From: Strigamia acuminata
Lineage: Eukaryota; Arthropoda; Chilopoda; Geophilomorpha; Linotaeniidae
NCBI GenBank assembly: GCA_949358305.1
Contig: OX442314.1
Coordinates: 14,873,060-14,937,059, forward strand
DNA length: 64,000 bases
Reading direction: 5' to 3'
The notes under the pieces are model-generated. The model did not search any database. It was not told where the DNA came from and saw only the letters and a program-made list of their open reading frames with translations. Shown here in pieces: positions 55,680 through 64,000 of the stretch (position 1 is its first letter; each line of letters opens with the position of its first letter). The position numbers were made by a program, and so were the translations under genes.

Positions 55680-58600
55680 AATGACCTGGATTAGGAATTT
55701 TCAGGTGACTTTATGACGCATCACTTTTACAAGTAATAATGAAACTTTCATTTAAGGAAGATAAGCTCCTTGTGCTTCCAGACTTGAAAAGATACTTTAC
55801 GAAGATAGAATGTACTTCTACTTATCGTAGATTCAAAGTGCCTAATGTTTCACAATTGTTCAGTCACTTTAAAATGCATTTAAATTCTCAATTACACTAA
55901 GTAGTTGTAGATGACAGTTCTGAGAACAGCTTCTGCACAAGTTTATACTTTTGGCAACTTGCAATGGCAAACTCTACAAAGAAGCCAAGTTTTTTTTTTC
56001 TGTTATTCTAAATGAAGGATAGTATACGAATGGTATATCGATTCGAGCACTCATCAAAAATTAAAAACCTTATAGCAGTTAAATTCGTTTTAGTGAGACA
56101 AATCTAATGAGATAAAAAGTTCAGGGAATGACAGTAACTCACAGGCTCTCTCTCAAGTGGAGATAATCAACTCAGACGCCATGTTGACTTTGGAAACACC
56201 TCCAAAACAGCACAACACTCATGGTCGAGGTAGGGAAAATCAAAAGTTTTGTATTTGCATTTTTTTTTTTGCAAATTCTGATTTTTGCAAGTTTTGCAAC
56301 TGCAAATTTTGAATATCTCAACTGTACACTGTTTCTATAAGACAAACTCAGCACCTTGTCCAGCAAATATTTTGGAAACCGGCAAATGTAAGAATGCAAA
56401 TCTGATTAGAAAGAAAACTGCCGAGATGTTTCTTCCAGATGGCTCACTTGCCCTCGATAGAACTGTGGATCACGAGATAGTTGTGTTGCAAGGTGCTGAG
56501 TTTGTCTTTAAGTTTTCCAGACAGCAAAAGAAAAAAAAAGCAAAGCAAAATTTATAGAAAAATTCTCTTTACTTTTCTTATATTTGCAGCAAAAGTAAGA
56601 AAAAGTTGAAAATTAAGTTGTAAAAACTTTCATCTATCCGTCGATTAAAGAAAAAAAGAAAAAGAAGGAAAAAAAGGAAGAAAAAAATTGTTGAACAGGC
56701 CATGAAATTGCGAAACTAAACTTAATCAAAACGGCACCCCTTACGAATATATAAAAGATTCTTTTTCCAGCCTACACAGATACCCAAGAGGCTACAAGTT
56801 TGAAGCAGTTATTCAATTACAATTTGTCCTAGAGAAAGGCATGGTGAACATGACAGAACTATACAGCCTCCACCATTGAAAAGTGATAGAAACTCTCATT
56901 CCAAATTCAGATTCCTCAAGGCAAACTTACTTCAAGCTTCTCCACGTCACTACAAATACTCGTCTCACCCAAAATCTCAAAATTAAAAATTCCCCTTTTT
57001 TTCTATTTAAAAAAAAAAAAAAATTACATTTTATCTTCAAAATGTAATTCGAATTAACCCCATTCAACGAAGAATTTACCATGCGACATTTAGTTCCCCC
57101 ATAACTCTCCGGAGATTTACTGCAGTGGTTTTAAATGTAAATGCTCAGACAATTACACCGATCATAAAAAAAGGCCGTGAAATTTTTAAGGACTCGCCAT
57201 ATTTTCCCTCCTTGGACGCCGTATAATGACTCCCCTTTCCGCATTTGAATCCAAATCCATTTCATTACGAAGAAGACCACATATCCACGAGCAAGTGCTC
57301 ACCCTACTGTATTTTTCTTTAATTCCACACGAGCGTCTTGACGGCTGCGAGAGGCAAAACGTGACACTTGAACGTTTCTTCTACTTCCCTACACCTCAAC
57401 CTTCATCAAAACAAGGAAACATTTTGTTCTTATTACTTTCACAAACCCATTGCATTAACTTGAGCCTTTTAACTCATTTCAAGTTTGCATTTTGAATGCG
57501 TTTTAACGACCTTAGACCTCTTTACACTCATTACTCCGCTTCAAATCTGGTGCAAAATTGGTGCGCACAACTTTTTAACTTTTATTGCGCAGCCATAAGT
57601 GAATTATTTTTTCCAAAGTCGTCGCAAACTTTACGATCTTGGCAATTGTGCCAATTGTCCTGGCCGGTACACGAGTCTCATATACAGACGTACGAGGCTA
57701 TCCTTCAAATGTGCTGCTTTTGAGTGAAAAACCTTGCCATAGCCTAACCCAAAGTAATAACGTTGAAAGGCACAATAAACTATAAAGCATGCTCGTGTCA
57801 TTCCAAAAAGTGTCTAAATGTTTCAATAAACTTTTCAACTTGTACATTACCTTGTTTTATTTTGGGTCACTACTCGTGTGTTTATATGACATTTGGAAAT
57901 ATAAACACCAATCAAAACATAAATTGCCTAATATTGCTTCGGGAAAACACAATTTGCTGCGACATAAAAAAAGAGAAACTTATTTTACAACGTACAATCG
58001 TTGCTAATAAATTTTTTAAATTAATCGAAAAGCCAGGTTATTCATAACTTATGGAATTTGGGCCAAAAAAAATGACCAGCACAAGATTTTCCGGTGAAAA
58101 GAAAATTAAATTAATGGCCAATTCAAAGATTAAAGCTGACTGTTGCAGTAATATAAAAAAAAAATGTCTATTGAAAAAGTCGATAAAATAGTTATTTTAA
58201 CGTAAATGTGGGAGTTTCAGCTTGAATAAATATATTTCTTGCATGGAATGTTTAAAAAACAGTCGTAATACTCCTCCAATGTGTTTCAATTTTCTCAAAT
58301 AAAAAGATAGAAAATTGTGTCTGAAGATATAAAACTTGAATTTTTGATTAAAAATCTCAAAATGAAACAATTTTTCTAGTTTTATTATTCAGACGATTGC
58401 TATTTAAAAAGTTAAAGTTGTGTTGATCGTATAAATTCACAAGATACGATTTTCCACACGCTAATTGGTCATATGCTATATGTAAAACATACGTTTACTT
58501 GTAGCTTGTCATCATTTGCATGATTAAACTGAATGCGCTACAACGATTTACATGTTTATGTATACAAATTTTTATGTAAGTTAGCAGGTTCTAACCTCTC

Positions 58601-61600
58601 TTGTTGACTCTTTAAAACGAAAAACAATATCAATATGCCTCTTCTGACAGCATCAACCATAACTTCTGCACAAGCTACATTCCGAAATTAAACCCGCCTT
58701 TTAAAAGCTAGTTTACAATGCGAAACGTACGAGCGAAGATTAAATCTTCGCTTCTATCCAACAAAAACTTCAGTCACAATGATGCAATTTGTTGCATCAT
58801 TCTCCACAATGAAGTAAAAATCCTCACTCGCAGAGCTGATGGAATGTTCAGTTTTAAATAAAAATAAAAAATTACAAAATGAGTAATAAATTAATTAGTT
58901 AATTATTTAAGCATAGATTCTAACGACGATATTCCATAATTCTTTATAATATTTTTATCAGATTAAATTTCTAATCAAAGTTTCAAGGCGGATTGCCAGA
59001 TTTTGCGCCGCTCTAGGCGAAGATGAGATTTGGCGCCAAAAAATGGACTTTCACGTTGATAAAATGCATTTTAATGCACGAAAATGCACTTTGTAGATAC
59101 AAATTGAACTTTTTAAAAGATATTTCTTTTTCTTGCTGTTGGCGCTCGGGGGAACCAAAACCACCCACGCCGGCCCCTTCTACTGGACTTGCCAAGTTCA
59201 GATCTGTATCAACTTTTGAGCAAATCCCCATCAAGTTTCTGCAAACTTCCATACGCCTAGAGACAATTGAAAATATTCTAACACAGGACGGCACACAAAC
59301 TTTTCAATCGGCCAAATCGCACCTTTGTCAACAAAATTATGCAACATCATACATCATAAAGCACGAAAAAGTGGTTAAGGGCTCAACGATACGCTCAGAT
59401 TTAAGTGCGGTTCAGTTTCTTATGCCGTGGATACTTCCGAGTGCGGATCGAGCAGAAACACATATCCGGAAATCCAACATGGCGCCATTTATACCATTTA
59501 AACCATTTATACCACAAGAAAGGCTTTACTACAGGACTTCTCATCCGCCATTTTTGTGCGAATCAATGGTGCTTCGTACAAATCAACACTAATGGTAAAA
59601 AATAAACAAACAAAAAACAGAAAAAAAATGGAAATGTGCTTGACTAAACCATCAGCAAATGGCAAAAGAAAGGAATAAGTCGTTAGTCATATCTTAATCA
59701 TGATGCAAAACGTTTGATAAAAGCAAGACTGAATTAAAACTACTGGCTTTAAAACATCGCTTGCACTTAAATTCCTTTTAAAATAAGCAATTGCATTCAT
59801 CCGTCCATCAAATCAACAGAGAAACCGTAAATAAGTCAAAAATTGGCAATTTCTGTAGATTTACAGTGTACATAACAAGCATAAGTATACGAGCAGATGA
59901 AAATCTCTTAAGAGCCTCGAGTGTAATTTGTTCGTGAGTGTTTAAGTGTACACACACAAACACGCTATCACTTATATAGCGTGCAACCATAATTTACTTT
60001 TCTCATTGACTGTCAGGTAATTAAAACTGCTTATCATTCCTTGATTTACTGACATAGCTCACCTTCAACGTGCTTATTCCACCAACTTGATAAGCATCTG
60101 GCAAAGGGCGCACATTAAAAATTATTTTCCAATCCCAAACACGCTCCAATAATTTGCCCAATTAAATATTAATGAAATAAAACAAAACCATATTTTATCA
60201 AACAACGAATATCAATCACTCCTTGAATAATTACTCTCGTTCGCAACTTTAATCCATCAACCAAGTTTTAGCCCTTCCTCACAATCACAAACTCACTTGA
60301 TTAAAAATTCGGCCCGTATTTATGAATTTTTGATAGCGCAACATCACGACATAAATTTCAACCGGCGACGACGTCAGCCGAGCCAACACACACAAGACGA
60401 CGTTGCAACTCGACTTTGAATTCAGGAGCCGCGCATCGGCGCCTGTTGTCACGTTCCCAGCCACAATCTGGCTAATCAAAATGTAATCAGCCTCGAATCC
60501 TACTTCCAATTGACTCGCACTTGTGAGTATACACAAATTTGATGAACCATCTCACGTCAACCAATTCCCTCATTAATCCCAATACATCGCAAAACCCATT
60601 CTAATTAACCTGCCCCTTTAAATCCGCCGTAAAGCTCGCACATCTAATTCCACACTTATTAAAACTAAAAGTGCCTCAACACCTGCCCAACATTTTTACA
60701 ACCTCGCCAGACGGTGGCAGGAAAAGGGAAACGAAACCAACTTTTACAATCATTGCCCGCACGTTCCAAATAACCAGGTACTAACAAAAACTTCCGTGAA
60801 CACAAAAATCCGAAACGAGCGAGGGGCTGTAACCAGAAACGCCAATGATGGTCAGCCACCTTTATCTGAGAGACAACATCCGCGCTCATCATCCAGTTGT
60901 TTTTACGGGACAGACGTCCGGCTTTGAAGAAAGAGAGAAAGCGCGTTGTGGTCGCTTACTCCCTTACCCAATATCCACTATTCACTTGACCACGTATAAT
61001 AAAAAAGAAAAAAGAAAAAAAGGAGATAAACTTGTTGGGTGGTGGGAGCCAATATGCTTGTTCCATTTCTTGAGCAAAGAAGCGCACAGGGGGGGAACTA
61101 GTCGTTTCCCAAAGACAATCAAATCCCCAAGACACACAAATATTGTATTTTGTTAGTGCATTTAGCCGTCTACCCCTCGACATTTCTTCCGGCAGAGAGG
61201 AGAGAAAGGAGAGAAAAAGATGCTGGAGAAAAATTACTTACATCAGGGCTGAGATAGAATGTGGGACTCGTTTAGAGTATATCTCGTGCTGTGTGTGGCG
61301 CGTGTTTGTTGTATATGTCTGTGGGTGGTAGTGCGAGTGTCTGCTACTATTTTTTCTCTCTACAATCTTGGCAACTTCATTTTGGAAGAGACAAAACCCC
61401 AATAGCAATAAACGAAGACTGGTGCAGAACAAATTTGCAGAAACATCTTTCTTCCGTGTATGCTCGTGATAAACAAAAACAGCAAAAACAAAAACACAAT
61501 AATAATAATAATAAAAAATAAAATGAAATTAAATAAATTGCGTTTTTGCATGTAGCGTTAATTTAAAAATTTTTTTTTACATTAATTAATTTGAGAATTA

Positions 61601-61720
61601 TTTATGCGTCCCAAGAGTATTTAAAAATTTGATTAAGAATAATATTTTTAAAAATTGTGAAGCGCATGTATGTTAATGATGCTTTTTAAAGGTGCTGTGT
61701 TTGTTGTAACAAACAGGAAG

Positions 61721-61979
61721 CTCTGTGGTCCGGACATAGGAGATTTGTCCAGTTCAGAAAATGTCCAGACACAAATGTCATTTTAAAGAGAAGAGATTAT
61801 TTAAAAAAAAATTCATAAAGTAATGCTGTTTAGCATTTTAAACAACATATTTAAACAGATCTTTCAGACAATTGTGCTTCGGATCGTTTTTTCCAATTTC
61901 CCGCTTTAAATTTCGACGTGTGTTGAAATTGGGCCACACCAAACCTGTCTAGACGACGTTACGTCCAGACCGCACAGAG
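61721..61979. mobile_element. Unclassified inverted-repeat element with CTCTGTG ends
   Basis: The left end reads CTCTGTGGTCCGGACATAGG and the right end, reverse complemented, CTCTGTGCGGTCTGGACGTA; one base is inserted and two or three are changed. It is 259 bases long, and GTCC/GGAC words recur inside (61755, 61770, 61960). No clear target duplication and no coding capacity. Confidence 0.55.
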
Positions 61980-64000
61980 TACACAGTAATTGATTTTCTA
62001 TCTTTTCAACATCATGTTTCAATGATTTTTTTTAAAACTTACTAAAAATAAATAAATAAAACGCCTAAAAGAAAAAAAACGCCTTTTGTAATTTCTGACT
62101 GGATGTATAACAATTTAAAACTGAAGTTCGCTAACAAAATTAATTTTAATTTTATATTTATAATTTATTAGCAACGAAGCTAATTAAATCTAAAAATCCA
62201 ATAACGTGTTGCATTCCACACGAAAAACCCGCCTTCAAAGACCTCGAAGTGAGCTAAATAAGCCGTGAGATTCACTTGGGCAAAGTGGTTCTGTTTTCAC
62301 TTTACTTTTCCGAGAACTAGGTCATTTCCGATCTTTAGAAAAACTACGGAAGCAATAAAAAACTTACCCCAGCCTTTTTAACTTTCGCCCGGTCCAATCG
62401 ATACAACAAAGTAACAGTTTTGCAACTTAAAAAAAAAATAAAAGCAAAGAAAACTACAAAATGACCAAAAAGTTACAAACAAGAAAGAAAGAAAAAAATC
62501 AAACTTTATCCCTTCTTTTTCTCGTTTCAAGTCCATTTTCAACGTTTCTCACATGACTGCCTTTCATTTTCACATGGTCAAAAATGTGAGAGTAATGCAC
62601 CAAGCCAGGCTTCACTTGAGCACTCGAAACCCTTGGCATGTACTCCCTGCATTCGATTTAAATCAGATTGTCACTCTGGCCAAGTTTTCGCGAGGTTTTG
62701 CTTCTCTTGTGCGAGTACGCGCTGAGGGCATACGAAAACAACTTCTCTCCCAGTTCACGTCGCATGCAAAACACACAAATATCGTTGCGCAAACACCACT
62801 CTACTATAAATCTAGCCCGTATTTACCTTCGCAAAATATTCCTAATCATTAAAACTTATCAGCAATCCTGCACATACAAACTACTTCTACTTATTTCCGT
62901 TTTCAAATAAATATATATTTATATATTATACACGTAATAAAAAAAATTTTCAAATGTTAATACCTCCGTTCAAGTAACCAATGTTGGCAGACGGAGAAAC
63001 TTTATCCGACACGTGATGCGAATACGAACTGGCTGCTTAAACATCCCTGGACGGTCCAGCTCGGGGCCCCTATTCCGTTATGGCAGAAACGTTTTCTTAG
63101 TTTCAAGACCCGCGTGAGCTTCCTTAATGGAGCACAAATTTCACATGTGGGAAGTCTGAACGTGCAAAATGAAATTGGTCAAATACGCTGCATTTCTTAT
63201 ACGAGCAACCATTTTGTCGGAAACATTTTAAATTTCAAATTCGGCTGCAATACGAGAAACTCAAATCTCATTTGGCCCGGTATAAAAAATAAAAAAAAAT
63301 ATGGCGGAGTGACTGGAAACGATTTGAAATAAAAACAGAAAGGGAAAAAAGTTCTTGAAATCCATAATTTAAATGAATAAAACAAATAGGCTTAATCGCG
63401 AAAAACAACAGAACAACGTCAGTCTTCCCGCCATGCACTCAGTTCCTGGTCTCACACACGTCCTGCACGTATCACGTCGACATAAGTTGTCGTTTCAATA
63501 TTTACAGCTGCAAATCCTACCTCCTCCAACGCCGTAGGATCAACTTGTCGACATGTTTGTATTTCAAAGAAAAGGCTGTTTCTTAAGCCTTTTTTAAATT
63601 AATGCGCAATAAAATGGTCCGTGTGAAAGGAAACGTCAAAACGCGAATGACACCCGCAATGGCAGCGCAAGTTCAAATTGTAGCAGAACTCTTTCCGTAG
63701 ATACTTTCCACTTTTTAAATTAAAACTTATGGCATTGCTGACAACACGTCGCGAGTCTACGATCACTAAAGCTGTTGCCGCACATCTCGACTCGGAGCAA
63801 AACTAAAATCCCTTCAATGTACTTTTATATCATCAAAAAGATTCTAAAACGTGGCTACTTGCAACAAATTTTTGACACCACCGACTTCCACGTGTGTAAT
63901 AAACTTCGAAAAATGGCCGTATGGTTTATAAGTAACCGGAAAATGGCTCTTTTTTAACGCCTCGGTGATCTTGACGACACTTTTACTTCTTATTGTGACA

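Larger units (their letters stand above)
52102..64000 (-). other. Upstream EHBP1 intron (partial, at least 11.9 kb)
   Basis: No exon of the expected C2 domain and no other gene is recognised. It contains an AATCC tandem repeat (52431-52510), a MITE (55335-55679), an unclassified inverted-repeat element (61721-61979), (CG)n-like sequence at 53030-53048 and (AAT)n at 61497-61516. A 189-codon plus-strand open frame (59023-59592) starts in GC-richer, repeat-like sequence. GC-richer patches at 60340-60500 and 60700-60960 hold open frames of no known family. Confidence 0.6.

Noticed and set aside
1-64000. CRISPR array, bacterial operon or phage
   Set aside because: No regularly spaced repeats of that type and no prokaryotic gene density; the spliced EHBP1 gene shows this is an animal genome.

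Overview
This window is animal nuclear DNA, most likely from an invertebrate. It is AT-rich, full of poly-A/T tracts and small non-autonomous transposons, and its one recognisable gene is split into short exons with GT/AG junctions and introns from about 50 bases to 33 kb. I cannot fix the species; an arthropod-like or other invertebrate genome is a guess.

The gene runs on the minus strand. It is the orthologue of EHBP1 (EH domain-binding protein 1), a Rab effector that links EHD proteins and endosomal membranes to actin. Twelve constitutive exons plus one probable microexon can be assembled, and all junctions keep the reading frame. They lie at 51894-52101, 19015-19105, 10653-10825, 8308-8356, 7246-8232, 6881-6985, 6639-6819, (6433-6474), 6130-6248, 5935-6070, 5788-5870, 5602-5722 and 5333-5432, with a further C-terminal exon at 1882-1955. 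Together they encode about 808 residues: an acidic linker, a single calponin-homology (CH) domain, a long disordered linker with one NPF motif, and most of the bMERB (Rab-binding coiled-coil) domain. The gene is cut at both ends. The last bMERB exons lie left of base 1. The N-terminal C2 (NT-C2) exons are not visible and probably lie right of base 64000.

Layout: 1-1881 is intron with two hairpin transposons. 1882-8356 is the exon-dense 3' part of the gene, almost free of transposons. 8357-10652 and 10826-19014 are introns holding a mariner-like element, a hAT element with perfect target-site duplication, an LTR remnant and a tRNA-like sequence. 19106-51893 is a 33-kb intron with at least eight more short inverted-repeat elements, a CRE palindrome, and two phase-compatible exon-like stretches (25467-25692 and 26830-27035) that could be a terminal and a first alternative exon. 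52102-64000 is the next intron, with two more inverted-repeat elements and no gene I can support.

The most interesting candidates are the frame-preserving 42-base microexon, the two alternative exons in the giant intron, a transposon whose interior is a palindromic 20-base minisatellite, and a TIR element built around repeated CCGGCATGCCGG palindromes. I found no clearly new multi-gene system.
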